A stretch of DNA of 64,000 nt, taken from contig JBCCCR010000015.1 of assembly GCA_039033415.1 (NCBI GenBank), positions 62,001 to 126,000 of the forward strand. Reading direction: 5' to 3'. Shown in pieces: positions 34,621-43,821 of the stretch (positions within the stretch are counted from its first letter, which is position 1; every line of letters starts with the position of its first letter). This DNA is from Pseudomonadota bacterium (GTDB lineage: Bacteria > Pseudomonadota > Gammaproteobacteria > Xanthomonadales > SZUA-38). Below the pieces are notes generated by a model. The model worked only from the letters and a program-made list of their open reading frames with translations. It had not been told where the DNA came from and did not search any database. The translations under genes and the position numbers were made by a program.

Positions 34621-36759
34621 CTACCCGTGCCTCACCGGCGATTGATCCTCAAGACCAAAAACTTTGAGCGCAAAAGCGTACTCGTGGGCGCGCTCCTCCA
34701 GCCGCTCAAATCGCGCTGCTGAACCGCTGTGGCCAGCTGCCATATTCATCTTTAGGAAAAACGGGCCACCGGTCGCTTCTGCCCGCAGCCTTGCGACCCA
34801 TTTAGCGGGTTCCCAATAGGTGACCCGGTAGTCGGTCAATCCGCCGGTAGCGAGCAGCGGCGGATAGTCGACGTCCCCGCGGATGTTGTCATAGGGAGAG
34901 TACCCAGCAATCGTCTGGAAAGCCGTCAGGTCGTTGATCGGATCCCCCCACTCAACCCACTCGGGCGGGGTTAACGGCAGGTCCGCATCCGAGATCGTGT
35001 TGAGCACGTCGACGAAGGGTACTGCGGCAATCGCGCCGCCGAAAAGATCCGGCCGCAGGTTCAGCGTGGCGCCAACCAGCAACCCGCCTGCGGATCCGCC
35101 ATAGCTGACCGTCCTGCCCTTCCCCCCGTAACCGCGGTCCTGCAGGGCTTCGGCAACCCGTGCAAAATCGGTAAACGAATGGTTTTTGTTGGCCAGCTTG
35201 CCGTCCTGATACCACTGTCGGCCGTTGTCAGAACCGCCCCGAACATGAGCTGTTGCGTAAACCACACCCCGATCGACCAACGACAGCAAAGCGCTGCTGA
35301 ACCAGGCCTGCATCGTGGTTCCGTAGCTGCCGTAACCGTAAAGCAGCAGAGGCGTTGTGCCGTCAGCCCGGGTGGTCTTGAGCCTGAGCAGCGTTACTGG
35401 AATCTGAGCCCCGTCATCAGCCGTCACAAACAGGCGCTCCACCGCGTAGAGACCTGGGTCGTGGCCACTGGGAATTTCCTGTTGTTTCTGTAGCACCCGC
35501 TTCTGCGACTTTAGATCCACATCGAAGGTCTGGACCGGTGTGGACGGCGACTCGTAGTGGATGCGCAGCGACCGGGTGTCGAACTCAAGACCTCGGCTGA
35601 GCTCCAGATTGTACGCAGGGTCCGGAAAGTCTAGCTCGAAGCTCTCGCTGCGGGCGTAGTCGGACACCACAAGCCTTGGCAGGGCCTCGCGCCGCTCCAG
35701 ACGGATTAACCAATCTTTGAGTGTAATGAGGTCACTCACGTAGCGACCGTCCTGATGAGGCAGCCAGTCCTGCCAGTGTTCCCGACCGGGTGAGGCAACG
35801 GGGGTGACGACAAGCTTAAAGTCCATCGCTCCCTGCGCATTGGTGCGCAGGTAAAAGTGATTGCCCTGATGATGTGGGTAGTAGAGTTCGTCCTCGACGC
35901 GAGCCGCAATCAGGCACGGCTCTGTCCCCGGGCTGGCGTCAAGCGCTAGATACCGATATTCCGTTGAGGTGCCCTTGGTGCTGCCAATAAACAGGTATTC
36001 GCGGCTCTGGCTGGCGTGAATCCCGAGAAAATAACTGTCGTCAGGTTCCTCATACACCAGCAGGTCTTCGGCCGGCGCAGTCCCCAGCAGGTGATGCTTG
36101 ACGCGCTTCGGGCGCTGGCTGTTGTCACGTTCGACGTAGAAGAATGACCGCGAGTCTGAGGCCCAGACCACATGCCCACCGGTTTGCGAAATGGTCTCGA
36201 GGAGAGCCTCGCCGGACTCAATATGGCGTATCGTCAAATCGTAATACTCAGAACCCAACCGATCGACGCCGCAGGCGATCAGTGAGTGATCCGGGCTGTG
36301 GACCACGCTGGCGATACGAAAGAACGCCTCGCCTTTCGCTTCGAGGTCACCATCAAACAGGATCTGCTCCCGGAGCCCCTCCCGCGTGGTCCGCACGTAG
36401 ACCGGGTAATCGCCGCCGTCGCGGTAGCGAACCGCATACGCAAATTCTCCGTCGGGTCTTGGTAGCGAGCTGTCCGCCTCTTTGATCCGCCCCCGCATCT
36501 CCCGGACCAGCCGTCGGCGCAGCGGTTCCAGGTCGTGGGTCGCTGCTTCGTAATACGCGTTTTCGGCATTCAGATGGTCGCGGATCGCCACGCTCAGCCG
36601 CGACGGGTCGCGCAGCACCTCCTGCCAGTACGGATCGCGGAGCCAGGCATATTCATCGACACGGTTTACGCCATGCTGAGTCGTCGTCTCGGGGCGCCGG
36701 TCAGCGATCGGTGGCGCATGGTTAACATCATCAAAGGGATTGCGAGGTGGCTGGCTCAT
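34621..36759 (-). CDS. ptrB: Oligopeptidase B (S9A prolyl oligopeptidase family)
   Basis: ATG 36759 gives 712 residues, normal for oligopeptidase B. The N-terminus has VDEYAWLRDPYW and NAENAYYEA, followed by a seven-bladed propeller and the C-terminal hydrolase: YGYGSYGTTM, the nucleophile in SYGGSAGGLLVGA (about residue 552), GDPIND and the catalytic His in NMAAGHSGSAARFE. It cleaves short peptides after Lys or Arg in the cytoplasm; no signal peptide is seen. No strong ribosome binding site is visible at the chosen start. Confidence 0.92.
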   Translation of the reverse strand: MSQPPRNPFDDVNHAPPIADRRPETTTQHGVNRVDEYAWLRDPYWQEVLRDPSRLSVAIRDHLNAENAYYEAATHDLEPLRRRLVREMRGRIKEADSSLPRPDGEFAYAVRYRDGGDYPVYVRTTREGLREQILFDGDLEAKGEAFFRIASVVHSPDHSLIACGVDRLGSEYYDLTIRHIESGEALLETISQTGGHVVWASDSRSFFYVERDNSQRPKRVKHHLLGTAPAEDLLVYEEPDDSYFLGIHASQSREYLFIGSTKGTSTEYRYLALDASPGTEPCLIAARVEDELYYPHHQGNHFYLRTNAQGAMDFKLVVTPVASPGREHWQDWLPHQDGRYVSDLITLKDWLIRLERREALPRLVVSDYARSESFELDFPDPAYNLELSRGLEFDTRSLRIHYESPSTPVQTFDVDLKSQKRVLQKQQEIPSGHDPGLYAVERLFVTADDGAQIPVTLLRLKTTRADGTTPLLLYGYGSYGTTMQAWFSSALLSLVDRGVVYATAHVRGGSDNGRQWYQDGKLANKNHSFTDFARVAEALQDRGYGGKGRTVSYGGSAGGLLVGATLNLRPDLFGGAIAAVPFVDVLNTISDADLPLTPPEWVEWGDPINDLTAFQTIAGYSPYDNIRGDVDYPPLLATGGLTDYRVTYWEPAKWVARLRAEATGGPFFLKMNMAAGHSGSAARFERLEERAHEYAFALKVFGLEDQSPVRHG

Positions 36760-36802
36760 CGCGCTAGCGTTGCGGAGAGGTCTGGGAAAGTGAGAGCACC
36801 GC

Positions 36803-37270
36803 TCAGTTAGATCGGTGGTCGCCGGACGGGCGCCGCGGTTCTTCTGGCGCATAGCCGTCTGCGACGTATGCCGGCCCTTTCAGAATATGAACGACAACGC
36901 ATCCAATAGACACGGTCAGCAGGACGGTCCAAAGCGTCACAACCGTGGCGATCACAAAAATGTCGACGCTGGCGATCTGCTTGGCGACTGATTCAAGCGA
37001 ATCATTGCTCGGAAACCAGCGAGCGACCGCCGACAAGGATCCGACAGAGAGCGTGGTGACAAGACACAGTAGCGGCATTTTGCGCAGCAGCGTGAGCTCT
37101 AGCCCCGGCGGAGTCCGGCGAACGTGAAGTCGTTTGGGGAATTGGTTGCTCGTCAACGTCTTTTTCGGGTCGATGCTGCTAGTGATAAGCCAGTAAAGCA
37201 CAGACACGTGGCAATGTTCCGTCAAGGTATGGATCCCGACACTGCCAAGCGCGACCCCTGCGCTCGTCAC
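36803..37270 (-). CDS. Hypothetical membrane protein (two TM helices)
   Basis: The 155-residue frame has two clear hydrophobic segments (LLCLVTTLSVGSLSAVA and IFVIATVVTLWTVLLTVSIG), with a PPGLELTLLRKMP stretch before the first and GPAYVADGYAPEE after the second. The start is uncertain: GTG 37270 is the upstream limit and an internal start is possible. It precedes oligopeptidase B on the same strand with a 43-base gap. I do not recognise the family. Confidence 0.5.
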   Translation of the reverse strand: MTSAGVALGSVGIHTLTEHCHVSVLYWLITSSIDPKKTLTSNQFPKRLHVRRTPPGLELTLLRKMPLLCLVTTLSVGSLSAVARWFPSNDSLESVAKQIASVDIFVIATVVTLWTVLLTVSIGCVVVHILKGPAYVADGYAPEEPRRPSGDHRSN

Positions 37271-37390
37271 TGTAGGTAAGGGCTTTCCCGGCTGTGCGAT
37301 TGCCCAACCCCGCGCCAGCAGGCAGAGTAAAGACCAGCCGGCGCTTCTTAAGCCAGCAAGACCACCGGACGCTGAGCGGACCCGAGAAGT

Positions 37391-38182
37391 ATGGACCTAT
37401 TTCAGTTTGATCAAGCCATTGTCAGGCAGCCCGCGGCATCGGTCATCAACGGCCTGCGCGCGGTAGATCGGGGGGCTCCAGACTTCGACCAGCTTGGCGC
37501 GGAGCACCGCGCGTACGTGAAAGCCCTGGTGGCCGCCGGCGTAGCGGTCACCGTGCTGCCCCCCGCCCCTGCGCTTCCGGACGCCGTATTTGTTGAGGAT
37601 CCGGCGCTGGTGTTTTCCAGCGGAGCCATTGCGCTTCGTCCGGGTGCCGCGTCACGGTTCGGCGAAGCGGCTGAACTGCTCCCCGAGCTGCAAAAGCATT
37701 TCACCAACGTTCTTCAACTACCCGGCCCCGGCAACGTTGAGGGCGGGGATGTGCTCATCACACCCGAAAAGGTCATGGTCGGCTTGTCTGAACGCACCAA
37801 CCTCGAAGGCGCTGAAGCGCTCATGAGCTGCCTGAACCACCTCGGCCTGCGAGGCGCCATTGTGCATACGCCGCCCGACGTCCTGCACTTCAAGTCCGAC
37901 TGCTCGATGCTCGACAACGAAACGGTGTTGTCGACGCGCAGGCTGGCCGCCAGCGGGGTATTTAACGGCCTCAGAACGATCCTGGTGCCCCAAGGAGAAG
38001 AGGCTGCAGCCAACGCATTGCGGATCAACGATCGAGTGCTGATCGGGAGCCATTTCCACCAAACGATCGACCAGCTTAGCGGGCAGGGTTATTCGCTCGA
38101 GCCCCTCAAGACCGACGAAATCAGCAAGCTTGACGCCGGACTATCCTGCATGTCGCTGCGCTGGCGGAGTGCAATAGGGTAA
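37391..38182 (+). CDS. Dimethylarginine dimethylaminohydrolase (DDAH)-like
   Basis: The 263-residue protein has the DDAH plan: ALPDAVFVEDPALVF with the acid pair, LPGPGNVEGGDVLI, the catalytic His166 in VLHFKSDCSML and the nucleophile Cys253 in DAGLSCMSLRW. DDAH hydrolyses N-omega-methylated arginines to citrulline and methylamines. Arginine deiminase-like members of the superfamily are longer, so DDAH is the better call. It stands alone, without arginine catabolism genes nearby. Confidence 0.87.
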   Translation: MDLFQFDQAIVRQPAASVINGLRAVDRGAPDFDQLGAEHRAYVKALVAAGVAVTVLPPAPALPDAVFVEDPALVFSSGAIALRPGAASRFGEAAELLPELQKHFTNVLQLPGPGNVEGGDVLITPEKVMVGLSERTNLEGAEALMSCLNHLGLRGAIVHTPPDVLHFKSDCSMLDNETVLSTRRLAASGVFNGLRTILVPQGEEAAANALRINDRVLIGSHFHQTIDQLSGQGYSLEPLKTDEISKLDAGLSCMSLRWRSAIG

Positions 38183-38429
38183 GCCGACAAATCCGTCACC
38201 GGCGCCGGGGCGACACCGACACTCACCGCGCCTTGAGAAGGCACCTCAAATCAGCCGTTTACCTACGTCGATCTCCGGAAATTTCCGAATATTTCCTGTT
38301 TTGTTCCGAGTAAATTCGAACTCCGTCTCGTATTAATGGTGAAGGGACGACCGGCGTGCCGGACGTCAGAACCCGTATGCAGGGCGCTGGCTCATTGGCC
38401 ATGCCTACCGCCAAGCTTGAACACAACCG

Positions 38430-40145
38430 ATGAGAGAACCGATGATCCAAAAAAACGCCACCCGATCGAATCAGGAAAGCTCCCGAAACGCGCTTGAAAC
38501 CGCTGAGCGCAACCCACGCCGACAGTTTTTGAGCCAGGTCGGAGCGGCTGCGGCCGGAACCGGCGCGGCGATGATGACCGGCACGGTCGACGCAAAAAAC
38601 GCCGTCCCTAGCGACAAGAGTGAGGTGGGGGTTTCCCGGGTGCGCAGCGTGGCAGCCAGGTCAATGCGCGTCGGCGTCGCCCGCGAGCAGTTCCTCGTTC
38701 GCAGTCCTGTCAATCAAGGGAATGGCGATGAGGATCAGCTGCCGGACTTTATCGGCAGCTTTACCAAAACGCTGCCGCACAATGCGGTGGGGGAAGTTGA
38801 TGCAGCAGCCTATGGCGCTTACCTGCAGGCGCTCGAGGGTCGCAGCGACACGGCCTGGGAACACATTGCGCTCGCCCCCGAAGCGGACCGGAAGCTGGCC
38901 AATCCGCAGGCGTCCCTGGCATTCAGTCTTGTGGGCGGTGATTCCCACGCGTTTTTTATGCCGCCAGCGCCGGGCTTCGGCAGCGCGGAAACCGCAGCCG
39001 AGATGGCGGAGGTCTACCTTCATGCGCTGCTTCGCGACGTGCCCTTTGAGGCCTATGGGTCAGATCCTTCCGCGGACTTCGCCGCGCGCGAACTCAGCGC
39101 GTTTTCCGGTTTCACCGGCCCCCGGCAAGGCGGTGCGGTGACGCCGGCCACGCTGTTTCGAGGGTCGTTTGCCGGCGACCTCACCGGCAACTATGTTTCT
39201 CAGTTCCTGCTGCTGCCGGTTCCACAAGGCGCTGCGCTCACGGAACAGCGCTACCAGACGACCGTGCCGGGGGACGACCATATGCTGAACCGCGAGGACT
39301 GGCTCAACGTGCTCCGCGGCGGCGCCCCGGCCACCGCCAGCCGCTTTGAGCCGGAACCCCGGTTTATCACCACCGCTCGCGACCTTGGTGAATACGTCCA
39401 CCGGGATTACACCTATCAGACCTATCTCCAGGCCGCGCTGATCCTGCTCGGCTTGAGCGAGCCACTGCGCGCGGGGAACCCGTACAACACCAGCGCCACC
39501 CAGGGAGGTTTTGTCACGTTCGGAGCGGCGGAGGTGCTATCTCAGATCGGTGACGTGGCCCTGCAGTCGCTTCGTGCCGCGTGGTACCAGAAGTGGCAGG
39601 TCCACCGGAGGCTGCGGCCTGAGGTGTTTGGGGGTCGCGTCCAGTTCACGCGCTCCGGCGAGCGGTCTTACCCAATCAATAGCGAACTGCTCAATTCGCC
39701 GGTATTGGACGCCATTGCAGACGCCAACAACGGGGAATACTGGCTGCCGATGGCCTACCCCGAGGGCTCACCGACCCACCCCGCCTACCCCGCTGGGCAC
39801 GCGGCGATTGCCGGCGCCTGCGTCACGGTGCTCAAAGCATTCTTTGACGGCAGCAGCGTCATTCCGGAGCCGGTTGAGGTTGTGCCCGGCTCCGACGGAC
39901 AGGCGCTTCAACCCTATAGCGGCACGGAGGTTCTCACGGTTGAAGGCGAGCTCAACAAGCTGGCCAACAACATCGCCATCGGCCGCAACCTGGCCGGCGT
40001 CCATTGGCGTACCGACGGCACCGACGGAATATTGCTGGGCGAGGACGTTGCCGTGCGCATGCTGCGCGACCTGCGGCAAACCTACAACGAGGTCGCGGGC
40101 GAAATTCGATTCACCGGTTTTGCCGGCAACACGATCATTATTTGA
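38430..40145 (+). CDS. Tat-exported vanadium-dependent haloperoxidase-like protein
   Basis: The 571-residue product (a start at ATG 38442 is also possible) has a twin-arginine leader (NPRRQFLSQVGAAAAGTGAA). The C-terminal half carries the vanadate-binding signature of haloperoxidases and PAP2 phosphatases: WYQKWQVHRRLRPE near residue 385, HPAYPAGHAAIAGA near 450 with the PxGH core, and GRNLAGVHWRTDG near 518 with Arg and the axial His. Vanadium haloperoxidases oxidise halides with peroxide. Its 247-base upstream gap contains adjacent GGAAATTTCC and GAATATTTCC boxes. Confidence 0.87.
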   Translation: MREPMIQKNATRSNQESSRNALETAERNPRRQFLSQVGAAAAGTGAAMMTGTVDAKNAVPSDKSEVGVSRVRSVAARSMRVGVAREQFLVRSPVNQGNGDEDQLPDFIGSFTKTLPHNAVGEVDAAAYGAYLQALEGRSDTAWEHIALAPEADRKLANPQASLAFSLVGGDSHAFFMPPAPGFGSAETAAEMAEVYLHALLRDVPFEAYGSDPSADFAARELSAFSGFTGPRQGGAVTPATLFRGSFAGDLTGNYVSQFLLLPVPQGAALTEQRYQTTVPGDDHMLNREDWLNVLRGGAPATASRFEPEPRFITTARDLGEYVHRDYTYQTYLQAALILLGLSEPLRAGNPYNTSATQGGFVTFGAAEVLSQIGDVALQSLRAAWYQKWQVHRRLRPEVFGGRVQFTRSGERSYPINSELLNSPVLDAIADANNGEYWLPMAYPEGSPTHPAYPAGHAAIAGACVTVLKAFFDGSSVIPEPVEVVPGSDGQALQPYSGTEVLTVEGELNKLANNIAIGRNLAGVHWRTDGTDGILLGEDVAVRMLRDLRQTYNEVAGEIRFTGFAGNTIII

Positions 40146-40193
40146 GGACGTTCATGCGACCAACGTCTCATGGCGCTTGAGCAACGACCGGTA

Positions 40194-40733
40194 TCAGGTC
40201 ACGGCTTTTGTCGACAATGCGTCGGACGACGTTGCCGCGTCAGGCGCCTCTGACATGGTTTTCTCCCAGTACCCCACGTCCACCCACTGGTCGAACTTCC
40301 GACCGGTCTGACGAAAATGAGCGACTTTGGTGAAGCCCAGCTTTTCGTGCAGCGCGACGCTGGGATCGTTGGGCAGCGCAATCCCCGCAAGCACCGCGTG
40401 GACACCCTGCCCCTCCAGGCGCTGGAGTAAAGCGCACATCAGCCGCGTGCCCATGCCCTGGCCTGCGGCCTCGGGCGAGAGATACACCGTACTCTCCACG
40501 GTGTGTCGATATGCCTGCCGCGGTTTCCAGCGGGTTGCGTAGGCGTAGCCGGCGATGCTCTCGTTGCTTTCACCCAGCAGCCAGGGAAAATCGGCCGTGG
40601 TGGCCGCGATCCGGCGGGCCATCTCGCTGACAGCGAGCGGTTCGGTTTCAAAGGTCGCCAGGCTATGTGCAATGTAGTGGTTGTAGATCTCACACAGCGC
40701 CAGCGCGTCAGCTTCAGTCGCGTCTCGAATCAT
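40194..40733 (-). CDS. GNAT-family N-acetyltransferase (phosphinothricin acetyltransferase-like)
   Basis: The 179-residue product begins IRDATEADALALCEIYNHYI, as in the Pat/Bar-like group, and has the acetyl-CoA loop SPEAAGQGMGTRLMCALLQ, then ALPNDPSVALHEKLGFTKV and a C-terminal FDQWVDVGYWEK. It should acetylate a small amine, often an amino acid analogue. The true substrate is unknown. It is convergent with the haloperoxidase gene. Confidence 0.88.
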   Translation of the reverse strand: MIRDATEADALALCEIYNHYIAHSLATFETEPLAVSEMARRIAATTADFPWLLGESNESIAGYAYATRWKPRQAYRHTVESTVYLSPEAAGQGMGTRLMCALLQRLEGQGVHAVLAGIALPNDPSVALHEKLGFTKVAHFRQTGRKFDQWVDVGYWEKTMSEAPDAATSSDALSTKAVT

Positions 40734-40841
40734 CGGCGCAGCTTAGCGTGTTTGCTGTGCGCGCCAACATATACAAAACCCTCGTTCTGGCGCTGCTTTC
40801 CGATCCATCGCGGCGATGGCACCGGTGAGATCGGCACCCAC

Positions 40842-40876
40842 AAAAAAGGCCGCGCCCCTCCCGGGACGCGGCCTTT
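40842..40876 (-). terminator. Intrinsic terminator of the peroxiredoxin gene
   Basis: On the minus strand GGCCGCGTCCCGGG and GGGGCGCGGCC form a GC-rich stem followed directly by TTTTTT. It lies 24 bases after the peroxiredoxin stop codon. Confidence 0.8.
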
Positions 40877-40899
40877 AAGACGTCGCGAGCTGCGGCGGC

Positions 40900-41469
40900 T
40901 TAGCCTACAAAAGCGTTGCGCTCAGGCTTGTCAGCGGGCGCGGCCTCACCCTTCATCCACGCCAGCATGGTGTCGGCGTCGGAAACCTCAAACGGGTCGC
41001 TCGGGCAGTTGTCGCCGAAATCTGGCTCGACAAACACTTTCTCGATGGTGCTGTCATTCACCAGCATCGAGTAGCGCCAGGAACGCATGCCAAAACCCAG
41101 GTTGTCCTTATCGACCAGCATGCCCATTTTGCGGGTGAACTCACCGCTGCCGTCCGGCAGCATTTTGACCTTGTCCGCGCCGATGTGCTTGCCCCACTGG
41201 AACATGACAAACGCGTCGTTCACCGACAGGCAGTAAATCTCATCGACGCCCTGCGCAGCAAACTGGTCAGAAAGCTCTTCATAGCGTGGCAGGTGCGTTG
41301 AGGAACACGTCGGGGTGAAGGCTCCGGGCAGCGCAAAGATGATGACTTTTTTGCCGGCAAAGATGTCGTCTGAGGTCGTGTCCTGCCACTTGAACGGATT
41401 GTCTCCGCCGATCGACTCGTCACGGACGCGGGTTTTGAATACTACGCTTGGGACCTTCTCGGGGGTCAT
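40900..41469 (-). CDS. Peroxiredoxin of the Prx5 type
   Basis: The 189-residue protein has the Prx5 motif [16 protein letters not shown] with peroxidatic Cys55, followed by [16 protein letters not shown] and [21 protein letters not shown] second Cys near the C-terminal half (DNCPSDPF) may be the resolving residue. It reduces hydrogen peroxide or organic peroxides in the cytoplasm, with glutathione or thioredoxin as donor. A strong terminator follows and an OxyR-like site lies about 105-140 bases upstream, so induction by peroxide is likely. Confidence 0.92.
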   Translation of the reverse strand: MTPEKVPSVVFKTRVRDESIGGDNPFKWQDTTSDDIFAGKKVIIFALPGAFTPTCSSTHLPRYEELSDQFAAQGVDEIYCLSVNDAFVMFQWGKHIGADKVKMLPDGSGEFTRKMGMLVDKDNLGFGMRSWRYSMLVNDSTIEKVFVEPDFGDNCPSDPFEVSDADTMLAWMKGEAAPADKPERNAFVG

Positions 41470-41572
41470 CTGGGATCTCTCCTGAAGTGTGATGTAAAGA
41501 GCGAAATAAGGGTGCTGGCGGCGGCCAGCAAATTAACCGCGGTAAGCTATCAATTCGACGTTTTCGATTGAA

Positions 41573-41609
41573 ATAGTTTATATCTATGGGCGTGATAGGC
41601 CTGCTGCAT
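41573..41609. promoter_or_regulatory. OxyR-like operator upstream of the peroxiredoxin gene
   Basis: 41573-41587 reads ATAGTTTATATCTAT, whose reverse complement also fits ATAG-N-T-NNN-A-N-CTAT at every fixed position. After exactly seven bases a weaker second element, ATAGGCCTGCTGCAT, keeps ATAG and the final AT. The spacing is that of the full OxyR site. It lies upstream of the peroxiredoxin start on the minus strand. Confidence 0.5.
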
Positions 41610-41662
41610 AACGTCGACGGCAATCCGCCGCCAAGGCGCTCACAGGCCGTGTCAGACCTTCG

Positions 41663-43639
41663 TCAGGGGGCCGCCACCTCCGTTGCCACGGCGGGACCGA
41701 TATGTCGATTGAAGAAATCCAGCTTGGCCTGGAAAAAGTCGCGTCGGGTTGCCGGATTGACAAACCCATGCCCCTCACGCCGTTCCACAACTAGGGAGAA
41801 TGGCCTGTCAGCCTCGGTTAACGCCTCCACCAGACGCGTCGACTGAATGGGTGGGGCCCGTTCGTCACGCTTGCCGTAGGAAATCATCAGCGCTGCCTTG
41901 ATCGCCGCAACGTGGTTCACCGGAGACTGCTGATAATGAAGCTCCGGGTCCGTGCCCAGCGCGAGCTTCAGGTATTCAACGCCTCCCCGAACATCCGGGA
42001 TATCCCCCGAGCGAAACATCAACGCCATGTCGTAGACGCCGACGTGGCCAACTGCGCATTTATAGAGGTCCGGCTCCCGGGCGACGCTCATCAGAGCCGA
42101 ATACCCGCCAAAGCTGCCACCTGAAATACAAACGCGTTGAGGGTCGACAAGGGCCTGTTCAATGCCCCAGCGCACGCCGTCGGTGATGTCATTCTGAATC
42201 GCCGTTCCCCACCGGCGATGCCCGGCTCGCTCAAATGCCAGGCCATAGCCTCCCGATCCGCGATAGTTGACCTGCAGCACCTGAAAGCCCCGATTGGCCA
42301 GCATCTGCACCTCGGGCTGGTAGCGCCAGTTGTCTCGCGGACCGTGGGGTCCACCGTGCACCTGCACCACCGTCGGCAGAGGCCCCAGGGCTCCGACCGG
42401 CCGTGTGAGATAGCCCTCGATCTCCTGTCCGTCCCGGGCCGCAAAGGTAATCGGTTGCATCGGAGCAAGGTCGTTGGGTTCAAGCCATCGCCGTGAGCTC
42501 AGGAGGTAGTCGACCTTAAGCTTGTTGGTCTGCAGCATGAAATAATCGCCGGGGTTTCGATCAGCGGTGACCCACAAAACGGCTTCTTCCCCACCTCGCG
42601 TCCAGCTCGCGACGGTCATGAACTGTTCCGTAAAAGCCGCCTGAACCTTGGACAGAGCCTGGCTTTCCGGGTGATCGGGATCGAGATAGGTGCACTTCGG
42701 CATCGCGGCCTCAAAACACACGCCGAGCACGGTGAACTGATCGCTTCCCATCACTACCCGACCCGCATCGTAATTAGGATCGGCAATGACCGGCTCGACT
42801 GCGCCGGATTCCATATCGATACGGACGAGCGAGATGGTGTCAAAGCCGACATTCGTCAGCGCCAGCACGCCGCTGCCGTCCTCGCTGACGCTCACGGCCC
42901 GAAGGTGCTGCTCAAGGCTTTCCGCCTGCATCAGAAGTCGCCAATCGGCGGATTTTTTGCCCCGTACATGCAGCACCGCGCGCCCCTCTGGGTCAGTGCC
43001 GAACGACGCCCAGTGACTCATCTTCGCGTTGGTGACGGCCCGCGCCTGCGGAACCGGCAGACGAGTCACCGCACGTTTAGTCCCGTTAATGATGTTCAGC
43101 TGATAAACCGTCGGTATCGCGGCCATCTGGTTGGCAAAGGGGTAGGAGATGATCAGCGCATGCTTTTTGTCGTCCGGCAGCGGATGCAGCACACCGCCCC
43201 AGGCGCGCTCGCCGTCAGCTTTCCGGATTTTGCTGCCCGTGCCCATTTCGCCGACCCGATACCCGAAAACCAGCTTTCGTCGACCGCCGTCCGCGTCCAT
43301 GGCGAATAGCTCACCGAAATCCGCCACCCGGTCGTTGTCTGATTGTCGCGAGAGGATTTTCGCGAGCACGCGGTCATTGCTGGCCCAATAGAGCTGACCG
43401 ACCTGCTGTCCCAAATCCATCCGGATCGAGGACATCACGGCCATTTTTTGCCGGTCGATGACCACCAGCGCGTTCTGATTACCCGCTGGAATCAAAGCCG
43501 CGAGGTAACTACCGTCCGGCGATATGCGCAGCGAGCGGTATTCCGCGGGACGAACAAAGTCGTCGAGCGAAACTGGGGTGGTGATTCCCACCAACGGCGA
43601 AGTGAGCAACAGTGCGGAAAGTAGGCAACGAGTGAGCAT
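41663..43639 (-). CDS. Exported S9-family prolyl oligopeptidase/dipeptidyl aminopeptidase-like protein
   Basis: ATG 43639 follows AAAGGAG and gives 658 residues with a signal peptide (MLTRCLLSALLLTSPLVG). A propeller-like region (about 20-410) precedes the hydrolase domain: VQVHGGPHGPRDNW, NYRGSGGYG, the nucleophile in SGGSFGGYSALMS (about residue 508), the acid in YGKRDERAPP and the His in EGHGFVNPATR. It should cleave peptides in the periplasm or outside. ATG 43654 is an alternative start without a good binding site. Confidence 0.9.
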   Translation of the reverse strand: MLTRCLLSALLLTSPLVGITTPVSLDDFVRPAEYRSLRISPDGSYLAALIPAGNQNALVVIDRQKMAVMSSIRMDLGQQVGQLYWASNDRVLAKILSRQSDNDRVADFGELFAMDADGGRRKLVFGYRVGEMGTGSKIRKADGERAWGGVLHPLPDDKKHALIISYPFANQMAAIPTVYQLNIINGTKRAVTRLPVPQARAVTNAKMSHWASFGTDPEGRAVLHVRGKKSADWRLLMQAESLEQHLRAVSVSEDGSGVLALTNVGFDTISLVRIDMESGAVEPVIADPNYDAGRVVMGSDQFTVLGVCFEAAMPKCTYLDPDHPESQALSKVQAAFTEQFMTVASWTRGGEEAVLWVTADRNPGDYFMLQTNKLKVDYLLSSRRWLEPNDLAPMQPITFAARDGQEIEGYLTRPVGALGPLPTVVQVHGGPHGPRDNWRYQPEVQMLANRGFQVLQVNYRGSGGYGLAFERAGHRRWGTAIQNDITDGVRWGIEQALVDPQRVCISGGSFGGYSALMSVAREPDLYKCAVGHVGVYDMALMFRSGDIPDVRGGVEYLKLALGTDPELHYQQSPVNHVAAIKAALMISYGKRDERAPPIQSTRLVEALTEADRPFSLVVERREGHGFVNPATRRDFFQAKLDFFNRHIGPAVATEVAAP

Positions 43640-43821
43640 GGAGCTCCTTTTCATGCATCGGGAATTAACCCCCGCAATAATAGCAACCTCCCTCGGTGGG
43701 CTGTCCAGTGAAAACCGAATACCCAACGACGAAAAATCTGAAATCAGACTTCGGGATTTTGGTGACGTGACCTTCACGGTCGGCGCGAAATCATGATGAT
43801 TTAGCTAATCCAGGTACGGAG

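Noticed and set aside
38273-38310. Adjacent GGAAATTTCC and GAATATTTCC boxes as a defined operator before the haloperoxidase gene
   Set aside because: The sequence is AT-rich and palindromic but matches no known regulator; kept only as a remark in the gene entry.
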